Assembly (NCBI GenBank): GCA_000245075.1
Contig: JH599940.1
Span: 1 to 54,921 of the forward strand
Direction of reading: 5' to 3'
Source: Acetobacteraceae bacterium AT-5844
Lineage (GTDB): Bacteria > Pseudomonadota > Alphaproteobacteria > Acetobacterales > Acetobacteraceae
DNA: 54,921 bases
The notes under the pieces: generated by a model
Told to the model about the DNA's origin: nothing
Database searches by the model: none
The model's input: only the letters and a program-made list of their open reading frames with translations
Program-made: the position numbers and the translations under genes
In this document: positions 1 through 8,617 of the stretch, one piece after another
Position numbering within the stretch: position 1 is the first letter of the stretch
How the letters are laid out: the number at the start of each line of letters is the position of its first letter

Positions 1-31
1 GTCACAGGTTCAAATCCTGTCCCCGCATCCA
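1..31 (+). tRNA. 3' end of a tRNA (partial, isotype unknown)
   Basis: The window opens inside a tRNA gene. A 5-bp T stem (ACAGG/CCTGT, 4-8 and 16-20) encloses a normal 7-nt T loop TTCAAAT. It is followed by seven bases CCCCGCA (the 3' half of the acceptor stem), a T at the discriminator position and an encoded CCA at 29-31. The 5' part, including the anticodon, lies outside the window, so the amino acid cannot be assigned. The 5' acceptor strand should read TGCGGGG or close to it. Confidence 0.85.
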
Positions 32-106
32 AAGGTGCCCAAACTTACATCCTACAATCTGTGCAAGGCGCGTGTACGCTGGCTGGTATAGAGCCACGCT
101 GCTATG

Positions 107-142
107 CTCAGCGCTGCCTTGGCAGCTGTCTCATACGCTGAG
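107..142. repeat. Nested inverted repeat downstream of the tRNA
   Basis: An outer pair CTCAGCG (107-113) and CGCTGAG (136-142) encloses a compact hairpin GCTGCC-TT-GGCAGC (113-126). There is no clear run of T after it, so it may be a weak terminator for the tRNA, a protein-binding palindrome, or a remnant of an integration site. The sequence alone does not decide this. The rest of 32-215 holds no gene that I can recognise. Confidence 0.4.
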
Positions 143-215
143 TAAGTTGCTTTGGTGGATCGCTGTCTGTGGCGAACTCCGCAATGGCCGCTGCTTTTAA
201 GGTGTGGGGCGTTCT

Positions 216-1210
216 ATGGCGCGCTTTCTGGTAACTGGCGGAGCGGGCTACGTCGGGAGCCATGTCGTCTTGGCTTTACGTCAGCGGGGCGATGATGTCG
301 TTGTCGTTGATGATTTACGCCAAGGCCATCCGGCGGCTGTCGCCGCAGGCGCTGAGCTGGTGGTAGCTGATATTGCCAATCGTCAGCGTATGACAGACGT
401 ATTCGACCGATGGAAATTCGACGGAGTCTTTCACTTTGCGGCTCTATCGCTGGTTGGTGAAAGCATGCAGCAGCCGCTGCGCTATATCCGAGAGAACGTC
501 AGCAATACCATGCTGCTTGCGGAACTAGCGGTTAACGCTGGTTGCCTTCGCTTCGTTCTATCGTCGACAGCTGCGCTGTTCGGTTACCCTGATTCCATCC
601 CGATACGGGAAGACGCTCCGCTGCGTCCAGTTTCTGCCTATGGCGAATCTAAGCTCATGGCTGAACGTGGGTTGGAATGGGCCGATCGCGTGCACGGCCT
701 GAAATCCGCTTGCCTCCGCTACTTCAACGCGGCGGGAGCCGACCATCTGGGGCGTATCGGCGAAGCGCATAATCCCGAGACGCATCTTATTCCGCTTGCC
801 ATCAAGGCAGCCTTAGGTACCGGCCCCGGCCTCAAAATCTTTGGCACGGATTACGACACGCCGGACGGCACCTGCATACGGGATTATATCCACGTTACCG
901 ACCTCGCAGATGCGCATCTTCGGTCATGGACCGTCTCTATGCCCGTCGCAGCCTGCGTTACAACCTCGGTACTGGCCATGGCTATTCTGTGCGGGAGGTG
1001 ATCGAGGCTGTAGCGAACGTGGCGGGTAGGCCCGTTCCTTTTACAGGATGCCCGCGGAGGAAAGGCGATCCGGCCATTCTTGTCGCCTCCAACGCTCTGA
1101 TTCGAGAGGAAGTGGGGTGGGCACCGCGCTTCAGCTCTCTGGCGGACATCGTCGAGACGGCCTGGACTTGGCATTCTCAAAATCCGCATGGCTTTGAAAG
1201 GCGGCAGTAG
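216..1210 (+). pseudogene. galE: UDP-glucose 4-epimerase, frameshifted
   Basis: GalE interconverts UDP-glucose and UDP-galactose using tightly bound NAD. The N-terminal part starts at ATG 216 and shows the Rossmann motif TGGAGYVGS, the SST segment and the YGESK catalytic Tyr/Lys motif. The reading frame runs through RDYIHVTDLADAH and then leaves the family near 920. The typical C-terminal part (YNLGTGHGYSVREV and onwards to 1210) continues in the next frame. Restoring one T near 924-926 would read HLRSLDRLYA and join both halves into about 331 aa, the usual family length. The cause is either a real one-base deletion or a sequencing error. An in-frame GTG at 204 is an alternative start. The gene stands alone on the plus strand. 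Confidence 0.85.
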
Positions 1211-1317
1211 TAGCCGCAGTCTGGGGGCATTTGTAGCCTGCTTGCAGAACGATAGTATTCTTAGGTTCCGAGAATAAAAATCATACTAACTTCGCTTGAA
1301 TGGGTAAATGAACCGCC

Positions 1318-1349
1318 AAGTATTTTCTGAATTATTATAGAAAATACTT
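1318..1349. repeat. Perfect 11-bp inverted repeat in AT-rich spacer
   Basis: AAGTATTTTCT at 1318-1328 is repeated in inverted form as AGAAAATACTT at 1339-1349 with a 10-nt AT-only-but-one loop. The spacer 1211-1481 contains no recognisable gene, and around 1245-1380 it is far richer in A and T than its surroundings. The repeat sits about 130 bp before the pfkB start. It could be an operator or promoter element for pfkB or a transcription stop after galE, although no T tract follows it. Confidence 0.5.
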
Positions 1350-1481
1350 CAGATATTCAAAGGATTCTTTCACTATTTTGGAAGCGTCCATGGCCGGTTG
1401 TGCGATCCTCGATCGCCGCCCACTATGACAAGTGGTGCGTTCACCGCGCTGCTTACGCTGGTAAACAGAGGAATCGTTCAG

Positions 1482-2438
1482 ATGTCTCCAACCGTCACCA
1501 CGCTGACCCTGAACCCGACGATCGACCTTGCCAGCGAAGCACAGCGCGTCGAGCCTATCCGGAAAGTGCGCACCTTCAATGAACGGCAGGATCCTGGCGG
1601 TGGGGGCGTCAATGTCTCCCGTGTCGTGAAGGAACTTGGAGGGCAGACCTTGGCCCTGATTCTTGCAGGCGGCGTGACCGGCCGCTTCCTGGAAGAATTG
1701 CTGGACGGAGAAGGCGTTAGCCGACGTAGCATTCACATATCCGGCCAGACCAGGATCAGCCACACCGTTCTCGACCAGAGCAACCAGCTTGAGTACCGCT
1801 TCGTGGCCCAGGGCCCCGAGATTGCTCCGGCAGAGTGCGAGGCTGCGCTGGATGCGCTGAGGCAGACTGAGGGTTGGATCGTTGCCAGCGGTAGTCTGCC
1901 CGTCGGTGTGCCTCATGATTTCTACGCACGCGCCGCTTCCATTGCGGCGGAGATGAACTGCCCCTTCGCTCTGGACACCTCCGGCGAAGCCCTTCGGAAG
2001 GCTGTCGAGCAGGGGGGAATTCACCTCGCCAAACCCAGCCTTGGTGAATTCGAAACTCTCATCGGACGAAAGCTGCAGGGCGCGGAGGACCAGGAGAGGG
2101 CCGCCATGGAACTGGTCCGTAGCGGCCGGATCCGCATTCTGGCGGTAACTCTCGGCAGGGACGGCGCGTTGCTGGCGACGGAACAAGGCGTACTCCGCCT
2201 CCCGGCTCTTGATGTGGTCGTGAAGGGTGCGGTCGGGGCGGGCGACAGTTTTCTCGCTGCCATGACGCTGGCGCTCGCTCGTGGACGGCAAGCGGATGAT
2301 GCCTTTGCTTGGGGCGTGGCCGCGGGAGCCGCAGCCGTTTCCAACGCCGGCACCGCCCATCCCCGCCGGGAGGAGGTGATCAGGCTGCGTGCGCAGATCC
2401 TTCAGATCCCCGATAGGGCCCAGTCCGTCGCCACTTAA
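1482..2438 (+). CDS. pfkB: PfkB-family hexose-phosphate kinase (6-phosphofructokinase 2 / 1-phosphofructokinase type)
   Basis: The 318-aa product belongs to the ribokinase/PfkB family and should phosphorylate a fructose phosphate or related sugar phosphate with ATP in the cytoplasm. The N-terminal TLTLNPTIDL segment, the substrate-binding GGGGVNVSR motif and the C-terminal GAVGAGDSF signature with its catalytic Asp are all present. It resembles E. coli PfkB throughout, including the SGSLP and LDTSGEAL segments. ATG 1482 is chosen because AGAGGAA lies about 10 nt upstream. In-frame codons back to 1398 have no ribosome-binding site and no family similarity. Fructose-6-phosphate and fructose-1-phosphate cannot be told apart by eye. 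No fru PTS genes are nearby, which favours a PfkB-like role. Confidence 0.85.
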   Translation: MSPTVTTLTLNPTIDLASEAQRVEPIRKVRTFNERQDPGGGGVNVSRVVKELGGQTLALILAGGVTGRFLEELLDGEGVSRRSIHISGQTRISHTVLDQSNQLEYRFVAQGPEIAPAECEAALDALRQTEGWIVASGSLPVGVPHDFYARAASIAAEMNCPFALDTSGEALRKAVEQGGIHLAKPSLGEFETLIGRKLQGAEDQERAAMELVRSGRIRILAVTLGRDGALLATEQGVLRLPALDVVVKGAVGAGDSFLAAMTLALARGRQADDAFAWGVAAGAAAVSNAGTAHPRREEVIRLRAQILQIPDRAQSVAT

Positions 2439-2616
2439 TGTCCGGCGTTCTCCTTGGGGGATATCCAGCTCTGGGCGCAGGGGGAGCCGTATAGCGCCTT
2501 CGGTATGGGCCTGCTGTCGGTGATCGTAATTTTGTCCGATTCAGTTAGGATCGGTGAAGAGGAAGGCCACTGTTCGCCTCGCACCGGCAGTGGCGCCAGG
2601 CAGAAAGCCCGACCGC

Positions 2617-2814
2617 ATGCGCATCACCTTTACTGTTTTTGCTGTCTTATCCGTCCTCGTCGCCTGTGAGAGAGACCGTCCCATGGCTCGGACTGGCGAA
2701 GCTCTGGACCGTGCCGGTTCCCGGACAGGCGCCGCACTGGGCACCGCGGCAGAAGATACCGGCGCTGCGCTGAATCGCGCCGGCGGTTGGGTAGGTCGCA
2801 AGCTTAGCCCATAG
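2617..2814 (+). CDS. Small lipoprotein with short Ala/Gly/Asp repeats
   Basis: This 65-aa product starts with MRITFTVFAVLSVLVAC, a short lipoprotein signal ending in a lipobox (LVAC) that places Cys17 as the lipidated residue. The mature part is made of imperfect repeats of the type GEALDRAG / GAALGTAAEDTG / AALNRAGGWVG, which resembles entericidin-like or other small helical lipoproteins. No enzymatic motif is visible. The upstream in-frame GTG at 2554 would put a charged segment before the signal, so the later ATG is preferred, although its ribosome-binding site is weak. Function unknown; an envelope-anchored helical peptide is the most that can be said. Confidence 0.6.
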   Translation: MRITFTVFAVLSVLVACERDRPMARTGEALDRAGSRTGAALGTAAEDTGAALNRAGGWVGRKLSP

Positions 2815-2931
2815 CCTGTTCCTTCTAGCCGGGAAGAGGGAGTCCGCGCCCCTCCAGGCGCCGTATTCGCTTACGAGTGGTTCTGGCAGCCGACATTCGG
2901 CTGACGTCTCAACTGCAGCGGGGAGTAGGAT

Positions 2932-4773
2932 GTGGCTCGTTGGATTATCGCAGCGGGGGTGACCACGGTCACTTTGCTGACGGCCGCCGGCGTGTTCGTC
3001 GCCAATTATGATTTTGCGCCCTTCGTGGCCGCCCGCGCCACCATCATGTTGGAACGGCCAGTCTCCATTGATGCACTACGCGTCAGCCTGGGCAGGCACC
3101 TGACTATCTCGGCACAGCAAGTCCTACTCGGAAACAGGCCAGGCGGTACTCCGCGCCCCATGGCACGAGTTGAAAGCGCAACTGCAGAGATCGACTGGCT
3201 ATCGCTTTTACACGGGCCTCTGCTGATCCGCAGGCTTACAGCAGACGGTGCCAGAATATTCCTTGAGCGATCGGGCGATGGGGTAGGCAACTGGTCCTCA
3301 GGTCCACCCAGTTCCACGGCGCCCGAGCCTCAGCCAGCCGGCCGCGCGGGCCTGCCGACGATCCTCAACTTGCAGCTCACAAAGAGTGAACTCATCTATC
3401 GCACGTCCAGCGGCTCGCTCCTGACGATCGGCCTTCAGGCTGGCCGGTTCGAGGCACAGGATGAAACCGCGCCGGCGCTTCTCACGGCCACGGGCTCCTA
3501 TAACGGGGTTCATGTGTCTCTGCGCGCCGATCTCGCTCCTATCCAGGCGCTGCGGGACGCCAATAAGCCGTATCCCGCTGACGTGATGACTTCGTCCGGC
3601 GACACCACGCTTCATTTCAAGGGGACGATGACCGATCCGTTGAATGTGGACGGCGCCGTGGGCGTGCTCACCCTCAACGCACCGACGCCGGCCGACATCA
3701 TGGCAATCGCGGGCGGCGCCACCACTCTGGACACCAGGCTGCACCTGACAGGGCCCTTTGAGCATCAGGGCGATCGCTGGCAACTCACCGAGGCAACCGG
3801 CCGGCTCGATGACATGCCTTTCTCCGCGCCGCGGTTGATTATCGTCGAAGGGGGGCGGGGCCAGCCGGATGTGGTAACGGCCGAGATGTCCTTTCCGCGT
3901 CTGGACATCAACGCGCTGCTGGGGGAAGGCCGGCGCGGCAACCGTGGGCGGGCTGATCTTCCGCTGACCGTTGACCGTGCTCCGGACACACTTGTCTCCG
4001 CGCACCTCTCCGTTGGCAAGCTGTTCTACTCGGCGGTCGAGGCCGATGACGTCGTCTTCAAGGGCGCACTGGAGAGTGGACGGATCTCCGTGGAGACCCT
4101 GACGATGCGTTTCGAAGGCGCCGATATCGCGGCCAATGGCCAGGTTGTCGCGGTCGATGAAGGGGATGGAGGCCGCATTACCGCGCGCGTGGGCGTGAAC
4201 GGCATGGATGTCCAGCGCCTTCGCCGTCTGTTGGGTATCGGAACCCTGCCATTGCAGGGGCGCATGAACGGAGAATTTGCTGTGGTTGCGGAGGGCGCGA
4301 CGCTCAATGCGGCATCTCGCACCGCACGGATGTCGGCAGTGGTGGGTATGCGCGACGGGAGCATTTCGCGCCGCCTGGTGGAGATCGCTTCCACCGACAT
4401 CCGCAGCGTGTTTCGTGCGGCCCCGGGCATGAGCGCGGTCTCCTGCCTGGTGGGTGTGGTGGATATCCGTGGCGGTGCCGGCACCGTATCGCCCCTGCGG
4501 GTCCGTTCTCAAAATGGTACAATCATGGGCAGCGGCAGCTTCGACCTGAACCGGCGGAGCGTCGATCTGACGATCGGCAGCGAGTCAGCAACCACCAGCG
4601 CCTTCGCGCTGGATGTCCCTGTGCGTATCAGCGGCTCGATGGCCGACCCCACCATTCTTCCGGCACGCTGGTCGGCGGCGGGCCGAGCCGAGCTCGCAGC
4701 CAGCGATGACGTGGACAGGCTGTTGCCCCAGCTTCGCCCCTTCGCCCGCCAGAATCCCTGCATTTCACGCTGA
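2932..4773 (+). CDS. AsmA family protein
   Basis: The 613-aa product has one N-terminal membrane segment (about residues 4-24) followed by a large predicted periplasmic region. The start MARWIIAAGV and the segment YDFAPFVAARATIMLERPVSID match the AsmA N-terminal pattern, and the C-terminal third (SRRLVEIAS, GGAGTVSPLRVRSQNGTIMGSG, DVPVRISGSMADPTI) is typical of the AsmA C-terminal domain. The family belongs to the AsmA/TamB-like proteins implicated in lipid transport and outer-membrane homeostasis. GTG at 2932 is the start, with GGGGAGTAGGA just upstream. The gene is monocistronic and converges on the AbrB gene with only 13 nt between the two stops. Confidence 0.85.
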   Translation: MARWIIAAGVTTVTLLTAAGVFVANYDFAPFVAARATIMLERPVSIDALRVSLGRHLTISAQQVLLGNRPGGTPRPMARVESATAEIDWLSLLHGPLLIRRLTADGARIFLERSGDGVGNWSSGPPSSTAPEPQPAGRAGLPTILNLQLTKSELIYRTSSGSLLTIGLQAGRFEAQDETAPALLTATGSYNGVHVSLRADLAPIQALRDANKPYPADVMTSSGDTTLHFKGTMTDPLNVDGAVGVLTLNAPTPADIMAIAGGATTLDTRLHLTGPFEHQGDRWQLTEATGRLDDMPFSAPRLIIVEGGRGQPDVVTAEMSFPRLDINALLGEGRRGNRGRADLPLTVDRAPDTLVSAHLSVGKLFYSAVEADDVVFKGALESGRISVETLTMRFEGADIAANGQVVAVDEGDGGRITARVGVNGMDVQRLRRLLGIGTLPLQGRMNGEFAVVAEGATLNAASRTARMSAVVGMRDGSISRRLVEIASTDIRSVFRAAPGMSAVSCLVGVVDIRGGAGTVSPLRVRSQNGTIMGSGSFDLNRRSVDLTIGSESATTSAFALDVPVRISGSMADPTILPARWSAAGRAELAASDDVDRLLPQLRPFARQNPCISR

Positions 4774-4786
4774 GGCCGGGAGCGGC

Positions 4787-5878
4787 TTAGACAGTCTGCG
4801 ACGGTATTTTCAGCTTGCTGGCCGTGAACCGGGCGAGAGCCGGGCTGATCGCCAGAACAACGAGAAAGCGCGCCGTCTGCATCGCCATGATGAAGGCCAG
4901 ATCCGCTTGGCTGGAGGCCGCGATGATCGCGACGGAATCCAGCCCGCCGGGGCTGGTCGCGAGATAGGCCGTCAGCGGATCAAGTCCGACGAGCTGTGTC
5001 AGCAATGCCGCGAAGGCGCCGCAGAAGGCGATCAGCAGCATGGTGGAAGCCGCGAGCCGGGGAAGGGCGCGGGCCACATACATCAGGATCGGTCTGTTGA
5101 AACGCAGGCCGATACTCCACCCCACGAGGGTGTAGCTGGCGGCCAGAAGCCAGGGCGGCAGGACCACGTCCAGCAGGCCGAAGCCTTGCAGAAGGGCCGC
5201 CAGCACCATGGGCAGCAGCAGGGGCCCCGCGGGAATGCGGCTCACCCGCCCCAGCGCGGCACCCGCAAGCGCCACGACGAGCGTCGCCGCCAAATCCCAG
5301 GGCGCGACCGGAGGGAACCACGGCGCGGCGGCAGTGGCAGCGCCTTCAGGCAGCCCCCATATCCGGGCCACTACCGAGGCGGCGAGCGCGACCAGCACCA
5401 CCCGCACATACAACATCACCGCAACCAGGCGCACATCGGCGCCATGCGCTTCCGCCATCAGCATCATCGCCGAAGCCGCGCCAGGGGCAGATCCCCATAT
5501 GGCCGTTGTGCCCGGTAGCACCTGCCGGCGGGCGAGCAGCCACCCAAGTCCGCTGCTCACCAGGATGACGGCGCCTACACCGAACAGCACCACCGGCCAG
5601 TCCGCCGTGATCTCCGTCAGGACAGCGGGCGTGATGCTACGAGCGATGAGGCAACCCAGCACACCTTGGGCTAGCGCAAAGGGCCAGTGCCCAAGCTTCA
5701 GCGTACCGTCGCCCATTGCAAACAGGATTGCCCCGGCCATGCTGCCGAGCAGCACGGCCGCGGGAAGTTGAATCGCGGCAAGCCCCCCAATGAGGACCGC
5801 CGACATCAGCGACAAGATGGCCCACTGCGCACTCCTTGGCAGGAAGCGGAGCGAGGGTAGCCCACTCTGGCGGAACAT
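4787..5878 (-). CDS. AbrB-type membrane protein (AbrB duplication family)
   Basis: The 363-aa product is strongly hydrophobic with about ten membrane segments. It shows the duplicated family pattern, with GSMAGAILFA in the first half and an equivalent hydrophobic block in the second, and the characteristic WGSAPGAASAMMLMAEAHGADVRLVAVM segment in the middle (the first part of it is highly conserved). Members are often labelled ammonia monooxygenase regulators, but there is no experimental support for that; they look like transporters. It lies 17 nt downstream of the last ATPase gene of the peptide ABC operon on the same strand, so it is probably cotranscribed as the final gene of that unit. 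Confidence 0.8.
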   Translation of the reverse strand: MFRQSGLPSLRFLPRSAQWAILSLMSAVLIGGLAAIQLPAAVLLGSMAGAILFAMGDGTLKLGHWPFALAQGVLGCLIARSITPAVLTEITADWPVVLFGVGAVILVSSGLGWLLARRQVLPGTTAIWGSAPGAASAMMLMAEAHGADVRLVAVMLYVRVVLVALAASVVARIWGLPEGAATAAAPWFPPVAPWDLAATLVVALAGAALGRVSRIPAGPLLLPMVLAALLQGFGLLDVVLPPWLLAASYTLVGWSIGLRFNRPILMYVARALPRLAASTMLLIAFCGAFAALLTQLVGLDPLTAYLATSPGGLDSVAIIAASSQADLAFIMAMQTARFLVVLAISPALARFTASKLKIPSQTV

Positions 5879-5895
5879 CCTGTTGCTTCAGCCTT

Positions 5896-6759
5896 TCACG
5901 GAGGGGTTTCGCCCAGGGTGTTCTGCCGCATGGCCTCCGCCAGTCTTCGGCCTTGGCGCGAGGGATCGGGCACCGGCGTCGCCGCCAGCAAACGCTGCGT
6001 GTATGCGCATTGTGGATTGCTGAGGATCGTATCGACGTCACCGGCCTCGACGAGCCTGCCGCCTTGCATCACGAGCACACGGTCGGCCAAGGCGCGCACC
6101 ACGCCCAGGTCGTGGGTGATGAACAGATAGGCCAGTTGCCGCTGACGCCGCAGGCGGTCCATCAACTCCAGAACCTGAGCCCGAACCGAGACGTCCAACG
6201 CCGAAACAGGCTCATCCGCGATGATCACCGACGGGTCGGAGGCCATCGCTCGCGCAATTCCCACACGCTGCCGCTGGCCTCCGGACAGTTCATGTGGCAG
6301 CCGGTCCCGGAAGCGGCCCGGTGCCAGCCCGACCTGGTCCAACAGGCTGTCGACACGGCGGGCGACCTCCGGCCCTCTCATTCCAAGATTATGCAGTAGG
6401 GGAATGGCCACGCTCTGGGCGATGGTGTGTCGCGGGTTCAGGGATGCTCCGGTGTCCTGAAAGACAACCTGAACTTCACGGCGAAAGGTGCGTGCCTCCT
6501 CCGCCGAGAGCGCGGCCAACGCCTTGCCCCGGAAATGGATGGAGCCTTCGCTTGGCGGCAGCAATCCGAGCATCATGCGACCGAGCGTGGATTTTCCGCT
6601 GCCGCTCTCGCCCACGAGCGCGACGACTTCGCCTGGGTGGATGGCCACTGAAATGCCATCCACCGCTCGCTGCATGGTTGTGCGGGCGAAGAGCCGTTGC
6701 TTGCTGCGGATCGGGAAGAGCTGGCTGACGCCGCGAGCTTCCAGAATGGGTGTGCTCAT
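5896..6759 (-). CDS. Dipeptide/oligopeptide ABC transporter ATPase, DppF/OppF type
   Basis: This 287-aa cytoplasmic ATPase is one of the two nucleotide-binding subunits of the importer encoded here. It carries Walker A GESGSGKST, the ABC signature LSGGQRQRVGIARA, Walker B VIIADEPVSALD and the H-loop ITHDLG. It is somewhat short for DppF proteins, which are usually about 320-330 aa; the C-terminal extension is reduced. Its ATG at 6759 overlaps the stop of the DppD-type gene by 4 nt, which suggests translational coupling. The substrate cannot be read from this subunit; the adjoining amidohydrolase points to a peptide or an amide-bonded compound. Confidence 0.92.
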   Translation of the reverse strand: MSTPILEARGVSQLFPIRSKQRLFARTTMQRAVDGISVAIHPGEVVALVGESGSGKSTLGRMMLGLLPPSEGSIHFRGKALAALSAEEARTFRREVQVVFQDTGASLNPRHTIAQSVAIPLLHNLGMRGPEVARRVDSLLDQVGLAPGRFRDRLPHELSGGQRQRVGIARAMASDPSVIIADEPVSALDVSVRAQVLELMDRLRRQRQLAYLFITHDLGVVRALADRVLVMQGGRLVEAGDVDTILSNPQCAYTQRLLAATPVPDPSRQGRRLAEAMRQNTLGETPP

Positions 6760-7751
6760 GCCGCGCGCTCCCAGGCATTGGCGATCTCGCCCGCGCGTGC
6801 GCAGCGGTCGGACCCGCCCTCGGCACGAATGACGAGAGGCGGCTCATCCGTGTCACACACGCCGTGTTTCGCTGCGGGGCAGCGCGGGTGGAAGCGGCAG
6901 CCGTGCGGCATGTCCCGCGCCCCAGGCACGCTGCCCGGGATCGAAAACAGGTTGCCCGCCCGGCTCTCCGGGCCCAGCACGCTGCCCAGAAGCCCCTGGG
7001 TGTAAGGGTGACGCGGACGCCGGAAGAGCGGCTCGACGCCATTCTGCTCCACGATGGTGCCGGCATACATCACATGCACCTGCTGGCAGGTCTCCGCGAC
7101 GACGCCGAGGTCGTGCGTGATGAGCAGGATGCCGAGGTCAAGTTCGGCGCGCAGCCGCGTCAGCAGGTTGAGGATGCCCGCCTGCACCGTCACATCGAGC
7201 GCCGTGGTCGGTTCGTCCGCGATGAGCAGAGCGGGGCGCAGCGCCAACGCAGCGGCGATCAGAATACGCTGCCGCATGCCGCCGGAAAGCTCGTGCGGAT
7301 ATTTCCGCGCGACCTCGGCAGCATTTGGCAATTCCATCAAATCCAGCAGCTCAAGAACCCGAGCCTCTGTTCCCTCGTTACGGCCGTGGGCCCGCAGCGT
7401 CTCCGCCACCTGTCGCCCGACCGGGATCAGGGGATCGAGGTAGCTGGAGGGGTCCTGGAACACCATGCCGATCTGCGCGCCGCGAACCTGCCGCCATTCC
7501 CGCGGCGAGAGGCCGCGCAGGCTGCGACCTTCGAGCAGGATGTCACCGCCAGCGATACGGGCCTGCGGGGAGGGGAAGAGGTTCAGGATGGCGAAGGCGG
7601 ACATGGACTTGCCGCTGCCGCTCTCCCCGACCAGCCCCACACATTCGCCACGCGCGATGGAGAAGGATGCGCCCTCAACGACGCGGAGCTTCTCCTTGCC
7701 CGTGACAATCTCGACCGAGAGGTTACGGACCTCCAACAGGGGCGCGCTCAT
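6756..7751 (-). CDS. Dipeptide/oligopeptide ABC transporter ATPase, DppD/OppD type
   Basis: The 331-aa ATPase has Walker A GESGSGKSMS, signature LSGGMRQRILIAA and Walker B LLIADEPTTALD. It ends with the C-terminal extension of oligopeptide ATPases, including the cysteine-bearing CRFHPRCPAAKHGVC segment, which matches the family's usual length and architecture. It overlaps both neighbours by 4 nt, so subunit synthesis in the order permeases, DppD, DppF is probably coupled. It should pair with the DppF-type protein as a heterodimer on the cytoplasmic face of the two permeases. Confidence 0.93.
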   Translation of the reverse strand: MSAPLLEVRNLSVEIVTGKEKLRVVEGASFSIARGECVGLVGESGSGKSMSAFAILNLFPSPQARIAGGDILLEGRSLRGLSPREWRQVRGAQIGMVFQDPSSYLDPLIPVGRQVAETLRAHGRNEGTEARVLELLDLMELPNAAEVARKYPHELSGGMRQRILIAAALALRPALLIADEPTTALDVTVQAGILNLLTRLRAELDLGILLITHDLGVVAETCQQVHVMYAGTIVEQNGVEPLFRRPRHPYTQGLLGSVLGPESRAGNLFSIPGSVPGARDMPHGCRFHPRCPAAKHGVCDTDEPPLVIRAEGGSDRCARAGEIANAWERAA

Positions 7752-8617
7752 GACCGCACCCGGCTGCGCGGGTTCAGCGCGTCGTTCAGGGCATCACCCA
7801 GCACATTGAAGGAGAGCACCGTCAGCGCGATGGCGAGGCCCGGGAAGAGCGACATCCACCAGGCGATGCGCAGATATTGTTGGGCTTCGTTCAACATGCT
7901 GCCCCAGGAAATGTGGTTCGGGTCGCCCAGGCCGAAGAAGCCAAGCCCTGCCTCGAGCAGAATGGCGGCGGCGACGTCGAGCGAGCCGGTGACGATGATC
8001 GGCGCGGCGACGTTGGGGAGGATCTCGCGCAGCAGCAGTGCACGATCCCCCATGCCGCCAACACGCGCGGCATCAACGAAGGGCTGTTGCCGCAAGCTGG
8101 AGACGGAGGCCCGTACCAGCCGCGCCGTTTGTGGCCAGGACAGGATGGCGATGACGAAGATCACCTTCCACAGCCCCGAACCGAACAGCGCGATGACGAT
8201 GAGTGCGAGCACGAAGCGCGGCAGCGTCTGGAAGAACTCGGACACGCGCATCAGCACCGTGTCTGCCCAGCCGCCGTAATAGCCAGCGAGGCCGCCGACC
8301 ACGACGCCGATGGTGACAGCAAAGATGGCTGTCACCACGCCCACCATCAGCGAAACGCGTGCCCCATAGACCGTCTGTGCCCAGACATCGCGCCCGAGGT
8401 CGTCCGTGCCCAGCCAGTGGCCGGGGGAGAGAGGCGGCAGCATGGAATCATCGCCGCCGACCATGGGGTCGTACCCCGCCACCAGTGGAGCGAACACGGC
8501 GAGCAGCACAATCAGCCCGATATAGAGCATCGAGAGCACTGCGGCGCGGGAGCGGCAGAGACGCCGGAAAAAGCCCGGGCCACGGGCGGAGGCTATGGCC
8601 TCGGCATGCGCGCTCAT
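7748..8617 (-). CDS. Dipeptide-type ABC transporter permease, DppC type
   Basis: The 289-aa integral membrane protein has the DppC layout: an N-terminal cytoplasmic tail, a first membrane helix (residues about 25-48), the periplasmic segment ending HWLGTDDLGRDVWAQTVYGAR that is diagnostic of the family (shown here in part as LGTDDLGRD), and five further helices. The cytoplasmic EAA-like loop LREILPNVAAP is present and contacts the ATPases. It overlaps the DppB-type gene upstream and the DppD-type gene downstream by 4 nt each. Confidence 0.93.
   Translation of the reverse strand: MSAHAEAIASARGPGFFRRLCRSRAAVLSMLYIGLIVLLAVFAPLVAGYDPMVGGDDSMLPPLSPGHWLGTDDLGRDVWAQTVYGARVSLMVGVVTAIFAVTIGVVVGGLAGYYGGWADTVLMRVSEFFQTLPRFVLALIVIALFGSGLWKVIFVIAILSWPQTARLVRASVSSLRQQPFVDAARVGGMGDRALLLREILPNVAAPIIVTGSLDVAAAILLEAGLGFFGLGDPNHISWGSMLNEAQQYLRIAWWMSLFPGLAIALTVLSFNVLGDALNDALNPRSRVRS

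Noticed and set aside
3298-4512. 404-codon minus-strand frame inside the AsmA-family gene
   Set aside because: It has no domain, and the AsmA-family frame is continuous with family motifs at both ends.
6750-8279. Long plus-strand open frame opposite the ABC transporter genes
   Set aside because: It is antisense to two genes with clear family motifs; composition is rich in Arg, His and Gln, as expected for the reverse frame of GC-rich coding DNA.
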